A stretch of DNA of 64,000 bases from Nitzschia sp. pyKryTriq1 (taxonomy: Eukaryota > Bacillariophyta > Bacillariophyceae > Bacillariales > Bacillariaceae): positions 1,656,014 through 1,720,013 of the forward strand of contig OY101124.1 of NCBI GenBank assembly GCA_956465555.1, written 5' to 3'. Within the stretch, counting starts at the first letter, position 1; every line of letters starts with the position of its first letter. Under the pieces are notes generated by a model. The model did not search any database and was not told the DNA's origin. It saw only the letters and a program-made list of their open reading frames with translations. A program made the position numbers and the translations under genes. This document shows, in pieces, positions 1 to 9,514 of this stretch.

Positions 1-1870
1 CGCTTGCTGCTGCAAGAAACGATATTAATAGCAGGAGCAGAAGATGATAATGATGAGCGATGATGATGCTGGGTTATTGCTGGCTTTCGTTTGCTGCCGA
101 CCTTTTATTGACCTTGAAACCCTAGACTAGCTGGTGGTTGGCGATCGATCTGCTCGACGCGCAGTAGCCGATGCTGGCGATGAGAGTAGGAGGTGATGGG
201 TGCGATATCGGAGGATCGCACCTCTCTATCTCGTCGCTCGCTCGATCGATCGATCGATTGCATGATGCTACCGGTACCGTACCATTTTTGCGGTCGGTGA
301 TGATGATGATGATGATGTGAAAGATACACACAAGTTCGTACGACAGACGAGTGCCAATCAATCAATCAATCATCGCAATCATCGCACTCCTCCCCCCAAA
401 GACGCGAAACCCAACGTACGTACGTACTTGATCATGCGAACGTAGCAAATGTACCGGTACCACACAGGCGGGCGATCGATATCGGAATTCGGATGGCGAA
501 TGTTCTACCCCAATCAAAACGGCCCATCGACAACACATTCGAATGACGCACGCACATGTGATGCGACGTACCAGGTACAGACGGAATCGCTGAACATATA
601 CCGGTACACACACACACAGACACACACACACACAGAGACAGACACACAGACAGACTACCGGTGCACGCTCCACACGTAGATGTATGTACCTGTGCTGTAC
701 CAGTACTGAGTACTGCACGCACCTTGATTATTGCGTTTCGCAGTCTAACCTAACAATTTAGCTTGATAGATGCAAATAATACCGGTAGTAGCATGCAGAA
801 TGCATGCGGAAACAACCACGTTCAACTGTATTTAAGGATGAGGTGGTATGTAGTATTAGGGAGACAAAAAAGTGCCGACAGATGTGTCGGCATCACAGTT
901 CCAGTATCATGCCACCACTCATAATTAAAAGAAGCAATTATTTAGGGGCGAATGATGTTATGGCCCCTTCAACCAAAAACAATGAGACCACCTCCTCCTT
1001 GCTTCAACTCAAACTCGAACTAGTAAGTAACCTGCCTGAACACGCACGAGTGAGCGTACTCTAAATATAATAATAGCCTTCGGTGTGCTATGCTATGGCG
1101 CCTCTTCAACCAAAAGCAAGGAGACCACCTTAGCTTGCTTCAACTCAAACTCGAACTTTCGTGAATGTAGGAACACGCACGAGTGAGCGTATTCTAAATA
1201 AAATAATAGCCTTCGGGTTGCTTGATCTTGTAGCTGTTCCCGTGAATTCTTACCTTGTAGCGGGTACAAGTACTATGGGCAAGAGAAGTCGACAGGGCAC
1301 TGCAGCGAAAGATGTTATGGCGCCTCTTCAACCAAAAGCAAGGAGACCACATTAGCTTGCTTCAACTCAAACTCGAACTTTCGTGAATGTAGGAACACGC
1401 ACGAGTGAGCGTATTCTAAATAAAATAATAGCCTTCGGGTTGCTTGATCTTGGCATGATACTACCGGTAGCTGTTCCCGTGAGTTCTTACCTTATAGCGG
1501 GTACAAGTACTATTGGCAAGAGAACTTTTATTAATGCAAAAAGTGCTATCATCCTCGCTGGATGACTCAAGCATGGAACTCAAGGAGAACCGGCGGAAGC
1601 ATCTTAACGCACAACCCATAATAAGTAAGCATCATAATGCCCGCCCGGCCGGTTTCGCGTTCCTTGGGAATTATTGTACTTGTGATACCATCATGGGAAG
1701 TCGTCGTCGTCGTCGTCGGACGGGGACAAAAAAAATACCTCGACGAACCGAACTCTATCTCGCTCATTAAAAATTCCAAAGCACACATTACATTATTCCC
1801 ATTGCATGGATCCTGGATCCTCAAGAGCACAATAATACACCCCAACAAAACAAATAAACTCCCCAGGAAC
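1..1870. other. Intergenic, low-complexity and repeat-rich
   Basis: I see no convincing gene. The stretch holds GATC tetranucleotide runs near 240-260, a short GAT run near 297-317, a CA-rich microsatellite at about 605-655, and the tandem repeat listed separately at 959-1528. ORFs here are short and overlap simple repeats. Confidence 0.7.
959..1528 (+). repeat. Tandem direct repeat, ~222-bp unit, three copies (first shortened)
   Basis: Three direct copies start at about 959, 1094 and 1316. Copies two and three are 222 bp apart and almost identical, sharing blocks such as CTCTTCAACCAAAAGCAAGG and GAGTGAGCGTATTCTAAATA. The first copy is more diverged and lacks about 90 bp. The third copy has a short insertion near 1455-1468. 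No protein is recognised in any frame. It may be a local satellite or part of an unrecognised mobile element. Confidence 0.8.
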
Positions 1871-2881
1871 ATGACTATCTTCTCGACCCTCGGCACCAAC
1901 GATGTGCTTCTCGGCCGTGGCACAGGACCGAATGAGCAGATCGGTAACATCAAGTTCCGAGCTTTGGTGCGAGAAGCAATCGAAGCCACTGGAAAGAGAG
2001 ATCTGAACGGAAAGGAGAAAGCCAAACTATCAAGACAAGTCGTGGCGCGAGTCAAGGAAATTGGCGGGCGTTTCGTCCGAAAGATCAATCAGTCGTCTCA
2101 TCAAGAAGAAGAAGACGAAGACGACGGGCATCAGGGCATGATCACAACCCTCTCTCCGGTCTACTACGAGGAAGTGATCGATGCCTTGGCCCTCGATAAA
2201 ACAAAGCAGAGCTTTAGGCACCAGCTGCGTGCCTTGATGTCCCAAGACCAAGCACGACCCATCGTCTCTCCCGGCGCTTCTCCTCGATTGAGCAGTTGTT
2301 CTAGCAACAACAAAAGCGCCTATCTTGTCGCGCCGCCAGCAGACGGAATTCTCAACCTGCTCAACAAGAAATCACAACAACTGATGCTGCATCATTATGG
2401 TGATAGTTTGCGTTTCACGCCTAGTAACCCCAGCAGTCTACAGCAATCTCTTTTCACCGGTGGCGTCAGTGACGCAGCAATGGAGAACGAGATCGCTGCT
2501 GTAGCCTGCTATTGCTTAGCCGAATCTCTTGCTCGCGAGCAATTCTTGTTATCCGCCCAGAGGAGCTGCACGACCGACAGGAGCCGACTTGCTCCTGCTG
2601 CGAACAGGGCTGCTCTACTAGACCTGCTGATTCAGCACCCGCCAAGACCATCTTTCTCCCAAAGTGATTCGAGTTTCTCTACTACCGGAGGGCGCTCCGT
2701 TGTTGGAGCTGCTGGTCGCTTCCCACTGCAAGAACAACGATATCCTATCACTACTACTCCTATCAGTGATGACAACAAGAACAGCACCATTGGGAGTGCC
2801 CTTCTGGTGGATGAGGGCCTTCGAAGCAATGTTCTTGATCGTACTATCCTCCCTCGACCGGGATACTTTCTTTACTACTAA
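1871..2881 (+). CDS. DUF6824-domain protein, copy 1
   Basis: This single-exon gene encodes 336 aa. The start chosen is the ATG at 1871; the frame is open upstream to an ATG at 1637, but those 78 extra residues are not conserved in the paralogue at 24431. Residues about 9-30 carry the core motif NDVLLGRGTGPNEQIGNIKF, followed by a basic helix, a GGRFVRKI strand and, near 100-122, a segment ending in KTKQSFRHQLR. This is the layout of the diatom-abundant GRG..N..GN..FR domain (DUF6824), whose biochemical role is unknown to me; nuclear or DNA-associated roles are only guesses. The C-terminal two thirds are Ser/Gln/Arg-rich and end in PGYFLYY, a tail resembling the RGYFYYY end of the second copy. 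The gene is confident and its function is unknown. Confidence 0.85.
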   Translation: MTIFSTLGTNDVLLGRGTGPNEQIGNIKFRALVREAIEATGKRDLNGKEKAKLSRQVVARVKEIGGRFVRKINQSSHQEEEDEDDGHQGMITTLSPVYYEEVIDALALDKTKQSFRHQLRALMSQDQARPIVSPGASPRLSSCSSNNKSAYLVAPPADGILNLLNKKSQQLMLHHYGDSLRFTPSNPSSLQQSLFTGGVSDAAMENEIAAVACYCLAESLAREQFLLSAQRSCTTDRSRLAPAANRAALLDLLIQHPPRPSFSQSDSSFSTTGGRSVVGAAGRFPLQEQRYPITTTPISDDNKNSTIGSALLVDEGLRSNVLDRTILPRPGYFLYY

Positions 2882-4265
2882 TAAGAAGGAGGGCACGATC
2901 ATGATCGCAACCACCAACCTCTTTTGCAACTCCGAATAGCGCACCATTTCTTTCAGCAGCAGGACTCATTTTTCAACAACCCCCGTCATCCGTTTAGTAG
3001 TTATTTCTATAATCAAGCAACCACCACAAAGTTAGAACGTTTTTATCAATATTACATCCACGACGTGGTCGTCTCATCACTTCTTGTTCTTAGTAGTTAG
3101 AGAAGCGTTGTTGTTCTTATCATTACTATAGTATTACATCATCAACTACAACTACTAGTAGCAGTGTGGCTGCAGCTGCTTAGAAGAAAGCTGCTAGCTA
3201 CTACTACCGCCAGCATACCGTAGTAGCAAAATCGTCCACTCTGAGTGCGCTCCGTTCTTGTCCCTCTACTCTACTAGTGCCTCGTCGGGGCGCGCGGCCC
3301 ACGTGGTCCGATGTGGTCCGATGTGGTCCGATCATACAGCCTTCTGTCCGTAACTATTCCGGGACCAAGACATGTCTCGTTTCATCTAAGATCTTCAGGA
3401 ATGTTTATTTGTATATCATTCTTGTGCCCGGTGCATTCGGTCCGGCGTGCAAGTATCCAAGGAGAGCCCTCACAAGAGTCAGAAGGCAGTGGTCCGAAGC
3501 GGAAACGGATAAATTTCCGCGCGCGCGGAGCTGTGGTCCGCAGTGGTCCGCACGTTCAAAATGTACCGAGTTCTACGAGGCCCACACTCGGATTTGAGCT
3601 TTTTTGTCGTCAACAAATTTGAAAGGCTTCCGTAGTGATCAAAACTCATTCAAACTAAGACACCACTATCACTCCCCTAAAGTATTAATAATAAAGTTGT
3701 TGAAACAAGTTTTTTGATTTAGAATAGTTTGTTTTTTGGAAAGCTATCTTGGTAGAGGTAGGAGTAGACGACCCTTTTTTGACCAACTGGACTACACAAA
3801 CAAACGCGCGTAACGTGTAAAATGTCACCACAAGAGGGTTTGTGACTAGAAATCTGGACAATTCGTCCAAAACAGTGCATCAAACAATAATTCCAATATT
3901 CCTACAGTATCTAATGATAATAAAGAGATAACTTTGTAGCAGTAATTTTGTTTGGCTTTAGTTTATTGTCTATTGCAGTGCATCCGGAGGATGGCCATGA
4001 TGCATTTTTGGTTCGACCAAAAAAATTGTTGTATGCGGCCCACACGTAGGATGTGGTACATTCTCTACGTGGTAGCTGACCCACTGGATTCAAAGCAACC
4101 CGGTCGCTCTGCAATGAAAAACACGAAGAGGATATCAAATAATTCATCAAACACAGCTTTTGAAAACAAAATATATTTCTTCATAAAGTAATGATACTGA
4201 ATGATGCATAACATTTGTTTGGCAATGGTATCCTCGTAGTTTATTCAAAATAAAGTCCCTTTTTT

Positions 4266-4676
4266 TTATTTCATCAACTTTTTCAAACTGTAAAACTCTG
4301 GTAGACTGGACCCCTTCCTCGACTCGCAACGTTCAACATGCATACGCATAGCTTTCCACACCCTATTGCTTCGAACGCCACTTGGCGGTTCCTGATCCAA
4401 GTTTGCGCACAGCTGTCGTTCCTTCTTGTTGTAACAAGTAATCAGCTGTCCAAGTTTCTCACCTGCTACCTTGACATAGTTACAAAAGGGACACAGTAGC
4501 AGCTTAGTTCCGTCCCCTTGAGTGTTGAGTGAGGGTGCAACGGTGAGTGTGTGGGGGTGTGTGGCCTGATTATTTTTATGGTGGAAGAAGAAATGATATT
4601 GTTGGAGAGATTTGACTGATGTACTGGTGAATTCTGCAGGGGTCTTGGAGATTTCTATGGAGTAGCGGGAGGCCAA
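4266..4676 (-). other. Open frame without ATG; possible gene fragment with Cys/His pairs
   Basis: A 136-codon open frame whose upstream end has no ATG. It contains CPFC followed about 65 residues later by HVERC, a spacing that could be a degenerate zinc-binding module, and it ends in a short basic helix. I do not recognise the family. It could be a remnant of a transposon-borne zinc-finger protein, an exon of an unmodelled gene, or chance. Confidence 0.25.
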
Positions 4677-4690
4677 AAATACGATAGTGG

Positions 4691-4863
4691 GGGATAGCCA
4701 GGAGCATTCGCCAGAGAAAATCTGCAGGCGGAATTTGCAAGCTCCCTGGAGAATTTGGCAGAGAAAAAGTACCTCAGTGAGGGATCGCCAGGAGCATTCG
4801 CCAGAGAAAATCTGCAGGCGGAATTTGCAAGCTCCCTGGAGAATTTGGCAGAGAAAAAGTACC
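4691..4863 (+). repeat. 90-bp in-frame tandem repeat (two copies)
   Basis: Two copies, 4691-4780 and 4781-4863, are near-identical at a period of exactly 90 bp. In the frame beginning at 4698 each copy reads as 30 codons with a helix-like pattern (PGAFARENLQAEFASSLENL, then AEKKYL). There is no ATG and the frame closes just after the second copy, at about 4868. This looks like a remnant of a repeat-protein coding sequence. Confidence 0.7.
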
Positions 4864-6442
4864 TTAATTAAATCTGAAGTTTTGTCTTAAGAGAATTCTG
4901 CCTACTATATAAATAATATCGGGGACATCCTGCCAATCCTGCCGATTCTGCGCCTCTGATGAATTTCAACCTACACATGTAAGCTTCCATGGACATGCAG
5001 GATTGCTCGGTCGTCGCCGGTGTTTTGATTATTATTTGATGCCGACGCACGCCGGCCGGCGATCCATCACACAACAAGAGATCACAACATCGGAAAAAAG
5101 CGGCGCATGGAGGATGCACCGGTGATGATCGTTCCTCCGCTTGTTTTTTAACGATCGATCGTTCCAGCCGATAGAGAGTCTACTAGAGAGTAGTACTCGA
5201 TACAGAGATGATCATGCATGAGACCCCCAGGGTGGTGCGTGATCGCAGTCGTAGTGTTGAACAGATGCGGAGGCAAGAAGGCATGATGTGTGCTGGATAA
5301 TACTACTAGTGGTGCCACGTATCTACTACAAGTAGTAGTACTACTATCTCGGTACTCTAGTATGACAACTGCTGCTGCTGCTCCTGGTGGTCTTGGAGGA
5401 ATACAAGTACTATAGTGAATCAGCCGAAAGATTTTTGATCTTGTTTCGCATCGCAGGAGTCGTCGTCGTCGTCGTCAATCAATACACTGTAGTACAACAT
5501 GATGTCCTCCTACCTGTGCTATTATGTAGCATGGTGTGTGTGTCACTTAATGCATCTTGTACGTATGGACGAGCATTGAGCGCTAAGTCATTTTCATTGG
5601 GGGAGGATTATATGTGAGTTCGCAAGAGTTGACGCCGGCACATACAATTATACAATTTGGTGAGCGTAGCGAATTGATATTTTTGTTTTGTTAGAGAAAG
5701 TCATTTGAGGCGGATGATGGACAAGCACACGGGAGAGGGCCAGGCACTACAGGGTGAATGACCCCGCTTACAGGGTGGATGTCCCTCGGTTATATACGGT
5801 AAGGTATATATTTTATGTATCCGTTAGAGGGTGAGAATCCACTTCTTGCTGGCTCGACAGGCTGACAGACTGCGGAGACAGAACGCGTTCTCATTATTTC
5901 ATCGTATATTCATACAGAGTTTTCACGATTTTGTCTGGGAGTTCGCCTACAGTACTCGTACATTCCACCGAATCTCTTGATTGGCGGAATGCATGCATTG
6001 GTGGGCAGTTGATAGTCATTTTGCGAATTCTATCTACATAACGAGTTCTCTGGGCAGATAGTCATTTTGCGAAATCGCGGCAATATAATGAAAGCGGAGA
6101 TTCTCCGACGTCCGCCACATCAGCAAATGGCGACATGGAGACATTGATGATCGTGGACATTAACGAATAAACGTTTTGTCAATTTGTTTTGTCATGACAT
6201 CTGTTGAGCCACCAGTACTTAGAGGTGTTCGTTCCCTTTCCTTGACACCAACCTTCGCTTTTGTTTATTATTATTGGCGGGCTTATTTCCGGAAGCAGAG
6301 CGCTACTACCAGGAACCCCGCGGAACTTTGGCACGAGCGAGAGCATACCGCCGGCGGTAATGTGCGTCTGTACAGTAATACTGGTATTGTGCTGTACTCG
6401 TACAGCAGTACTTCTTCTCCGTCTTGCACCTAATACTTTTAT

Positions 6443-9400
6443 ATGAATAATGTTATGACCATGACGCTGTTCCTGAAAAGCAAGAATAGCAACATTACGA
6501 GCAGCAGCATCGCCTCTTCCACTTCTAGTAATACTACTGGTGCAGCAGCCAACATGCCGTTCTCAGCCATGTCCCAAGCAGCATCCAAAAGTATTGCCGC
6601 CACTGCTGGCGCTAGTATTGCTGCGACTGCGACTGCGACAAAAAATAATACTGCCGCTGAAAAAAATCATACGAGAGCCCCTTTTTCTCGGACCGTTATG
6701 CTGCGGACGCTCTTGGTGATATGCTTATTGTCGGCGATAGGAATTTGCGCCTCCCTGTCGTATCTCAAGCTGCGAGACACGGAAGAAAACATTGGCATTC
6801 AGAATTACTTGTCGATCAAGGAGAGCACGTTGATTGGGGCCAAAACCATCACCGCGCGCAAGTTCCAGGGGGCGGACCTGCTGTCGACCTTGTGGGGGAA
6901 CCTGGTGCCCAACGCCACGGACTGGCCGTTCATCGCCATGGATGGGTACATCCCCGTCGCTCAAAAGCTAGCGGCACTCACGTCGTCGACGACCTATGCT
7001 ACCATGGTGCTACTGGATCCCGCGGACGCGCCAGCCTTTGAAGAGCACATACAGGCGGTGTACGTGCAGCAAGGGCGGCCCGCAGAAGCGGGTGTCAACG
7101 ATTTCGGGTTTGGGATCTGGAAGCAGCCTCCCGAGTCAGCCCATGAGGACGGCCGGGAGCATGACACGACGGGAGTCACGTCCTGGGACGCTCCCCGGAG
7201 TGGCAAGCTCATGGTGCCCCTCGCGATGCACAACCAAGAGGCCGCCGACAGCTTGCTGATGAACGTGTACGCGATTCAAAACCGAGGCGTTCATATTGAC
7301 AGCATGTTCGACTGTGTGGCGGCGCACACTAACTTTTCCCAAGTTCCGGACTGCAGTGTCACGACGGACATGTTGGAGCTGGTGATCCGTCCGGGGCCCG
7401 CCGGGCTCATTTTTCATCCCATCTTTCCCGCCAACGACCCCTCCAAATTTGTGGCTTTCGCCACTACGTCCTTGCACTGGGAAGAAGTTCTTACCAATGT
7501 CGTTCCCAACTATGTGAGTGGACTTGTTTGCGTCATCTCCACTCCCACTCAATCATCAACCTATGTCATTCGAAATGGTGTGCCCCAATGGTTGGGATAT
7601 GGCGATTGGCACGATAAAACGTACGAAGAATACGCCGAATCGATCGTCTTGAATCACCTGACGACCGGTGCCAACACGTCGGCCACCTATACCCTGACAG
7701 TCTATCCGACGGAAGAAATGTTGAACAACTTCCAAACGACGGCACCCCAATCGGTCGCACTCGGCTTTTTGGGCGCCATTTTGGGTTGTACCATTGTCTT
7801 TTTTGTCTACGACTGGCTCATGCGACGAGAAAATCATGAACGGGTTCTGATCCTCGAAATGAAACGACGCTTTGTGCGATTCATCTCCCATGAAATCCGA
7901 ACTCCCCTCAATACCGTATGCATGGGATTGGAATTGTTGCAAGGGGAACTCAAGGTCATCTCGAAACAACAACAAGAACAACAACCAAGTACTAGTACTA
8001 GTACCACTACTAGCAAACTACCCAGCGGTATCAAGGGAGGCACCATCACTTCTCCAACCGCAACGCCATCGACTGCGGAAGGCGAAACCAACAGCAATTC
8101 CAACACCACTACCAACTCCAATACTGTGACTGTGACGGATAAACTCAGCAACATGACGGAAGAGTTTGATCTTTGGAAGACAGTGGTGGATGATATTCAT
8201 GAGAATGCCTACGTCGCAGTCGCCATTCTCAATGATCTTTTGAACTACGACAAGCTAGAAACGGGAACCATGAAAATGGAAACATCCCCCGTTTTTATCT
8301 GGGACTTGCTCGATAGAACGGTCAGCCAGTTTCGGATTCAAGCCGTCAATGCCAAGGTCGATCTCAACCTGGAAATTACCGGACCCGATCCCAAGATACA
8401 TCTACACCCTCAAAAGAAGAAACAAAACGGCCTCACCATCAAGAACCATATCAGCAAAGAGGGCAGCAACCACTTGGAACTCCAAGAGCAAGACGACTTG
8501 GAAGCTGCCATGTCATCGGATCAATGCATCCGCCATTTGTGGAGCATGGTCGGCGACGATGTGCGTCTAGGACAAGTCCTACGAAACATAATTTCGAATG
8601 CTCTCAAGTTCACACCGGTGGATGGCTCTATTGATATCAAGGCCACATATAACCCAGATGGTTTGCCCAATGCCAAACCAATGGTACTCGAAGATGGTGT
8701 TACCCTCTGTGCCCAACCTCGAGCAGGATCTATCAAGATTGTGATTCAAGATACGGGCGTGGGAATGTCACCCGATCAACTACAGATGCTCTTTAGTGAA
8801 GGCGTCCAGTTCGATGCAAATCGACTCCAACACGGAGGAGGAAGTGGACTCGGACTGTCGATCGCCAAGGGAATTGTGGAACAACATCATGGCACAGTCT
8901 CCGTCACGTCCAAAGGAATAGGTATGGGGACCGCCTTTGTTATTGAATTCCCTCTTCATCTCTACTCCCTCGCCGAATTGGAGGGGAAGAAACCCTTAAT
9001 GCCGGGAGAAGAAGACGCACTACTATTAGTAGGAGCTCGACGAGGAGACGAAACCATGCGTGACCCTACGGCACGAACGGAAACGGAATCCACAAGCTCC
9101 TACGAAGAAAAGCCCCGGCGAGTCTTGGTGGCCGAAGACGCCGTATCTAGCCGAAAAATGTTAATACGACTCTTGGAACGGGCGGGCCATGAAGCCATTC
9201 CCGCCGCCAATGGCCTCGATGCTGTCGAGGCGATTCGACAAGACTTAGAAGCAGCACGAAACAATCCGGATCATATCATGATCGATACGGCATTGATGGA
9301 CTATGAAATGCCGGTACTCAAGGGACCGGAAGCTACCAAACAAATACGAGATTTGGGTTATGAAGGTATCATCTTGGGGGTGACGGGGAATGTGTTGGAA

Positions 9401-9514
9401 GAAGATGTAGAATTCTTCAAGGATCACGGTGCCGATGAAGTTTTGTCGAAACCCATTCGAATGGAGCGCATCCATCAGTATTGGCAAGCCCATATGGAAA
9501 TACGGCCTAACTGA
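6443..9514 (+). CDS. Membrane-bound hybrid histidine kinase
   Basis: A single-exon gene for 1023 aa, starting at the ATG at 6443. Residues 1-80 are Ser/Thr/Ala-rich. A membrane segment at about 88-107 and a second at about 436-457 bracket a ~330-residue sensor region that resembles CHASE-type extracytoplasmic domains in placement. The phosphoacceptor motif ISHEIRTPLN places His483. The ATPase domain shows the N-box with Asn715/719, the G1 box DTGVG at 770-774 and the G2 box GGGSGLGLS near 798-806. The C-terminal receiver domain (about 893-1015) has the acidic pair Glu898-Asp899, phosphoacceptor Asp953 (LMDYEMP), Thr981 and Lys1003. All catalytic residues are present, so an active phosphorelay protein is expected. 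Unusually, about 70 low-complexity residues (about 507-575) are inserted between the two helices of the dimerisation domain. The ligand is unknown. Confidence 0.95.
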   Translation: MNNVMTMTLFLKSKNSNITSSSIASSTSSNTTGAAANMPFSAMSQAASKSIAATAGASIAATATATKNNTAAEKNHTRAPFSRTVMLRTLLVICLLSAIGICASLSYLKLRDTEENIGIQNYLSIKESTLIGAKTITARKFQGADLLSTLWGNLVPNATDWPFIAMDGYIPVAQKLAALTSSTTYATMVLLDPADAPAFEEHIQAVYVQQGRPAEAGVNDFGFGIWKQPPESAHEDGREHDTTGVTSWDAPRSGKLMVPLAMHNQEAADSLLMNVYAIQNRGVHIDSMFDCVAAHTNFSQVPDCSVTTDMLELVIRPGPAGLIFHPIFPANDPSKFVAFATTSLHWEEVLTNVVPNYVSGLVCVISTPTQSSTYVIRNGVPQWLGYGDWHDKTYEEYAESIVLNHLTTGANTSATYTLTVYPTEEMLNNFQTTAPQSVALGFLGAILGCTIVFFVYDWLMRRENHERVLILEMKRRFVRFISHEIRTPLNTVCMGLELLQGELKVISKQQQEQQPSTSTSTTTSKLPSGIKGGTITSPTATPSTAEGETNSNSNTTTNSNTVTVTDKLSNMTEEFDLWKTVVDDIHENAYVAVAILNDLLNYDKLETGTMKMETSPVFIWDLLDRTVSQFRIQAVNAKVDLNLEITGPDPKIHLHPQKKKQNGLTIKNHISKEGSNHLELQEQDDLEAAMSSDQCIRHLWSMVGDDVRLGQVLRNIISNALKFTPVDGSIDIKATYNPDGLPNAKPMVLEDGVTLCAQPRAGSIKIVIQDTGVGMSPDQLQMLFSEGVQFDANRLQHGGGSGLGLSIAKGIVEQHHGTVSVTSKGIGMGTAFVIEFPLHLYSLAELEGKKPLMPGEEDALLLVGARRGDETMRDPTARTETESTSSYEEKPRRVLVAEDAVSSRKMLIRLLERAGHEAIPAANGLDAVEAIRQDLEAARNNPDHIMIDTALMDYEMPVLKGPEATKQIRDLGYEGIILGVTGNVLEEDVEFFKDHGADEVLSKPIRMERIHQYWQAHMEIRPN

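Larger units (their letters stand above)
2882..6442. other. Long gene-poor stretch
   Basis: No intact gene is supported. A cluster of TGGTCCG words lies at 3303-3330 (three at 10-bp spacing) and again at 3489-3551, with a GCGGAAA...TTTCCGC hairpin near 3499-3520. A possible gene fragment (4266-4676) and a 90-bp tandem repeat (4691-4863) are listed separately. Near 6010-6080 the phrase AGTCATTTTGCGAA occurs twice about 50 bp apart, upstream of the kinase gene. The rest is AT-rich or TAG/CTA-rich sequence. Confidence 0.6.

Noticed and set aside
1637-1870. Earlier ATG for the first DUF6824 gene
   Set aside because: The added 78 residues have no counterpart in the second copy and the ATG at 1871 matches the paralogue's start region better. 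It cannot be fully excluded.
3277-3585. Possible MITE bounded by GCCTCGT / ACGAGGC
   Set aside because: The inverted match is only about 7 bp and no target-site duplication is visible.
7136-8200. Minus-strand frames of 100-140 codons inside the kinase gene
   Set aside because: They are shadows of the kinase, whose plus-strand frame carries all expected motifs.
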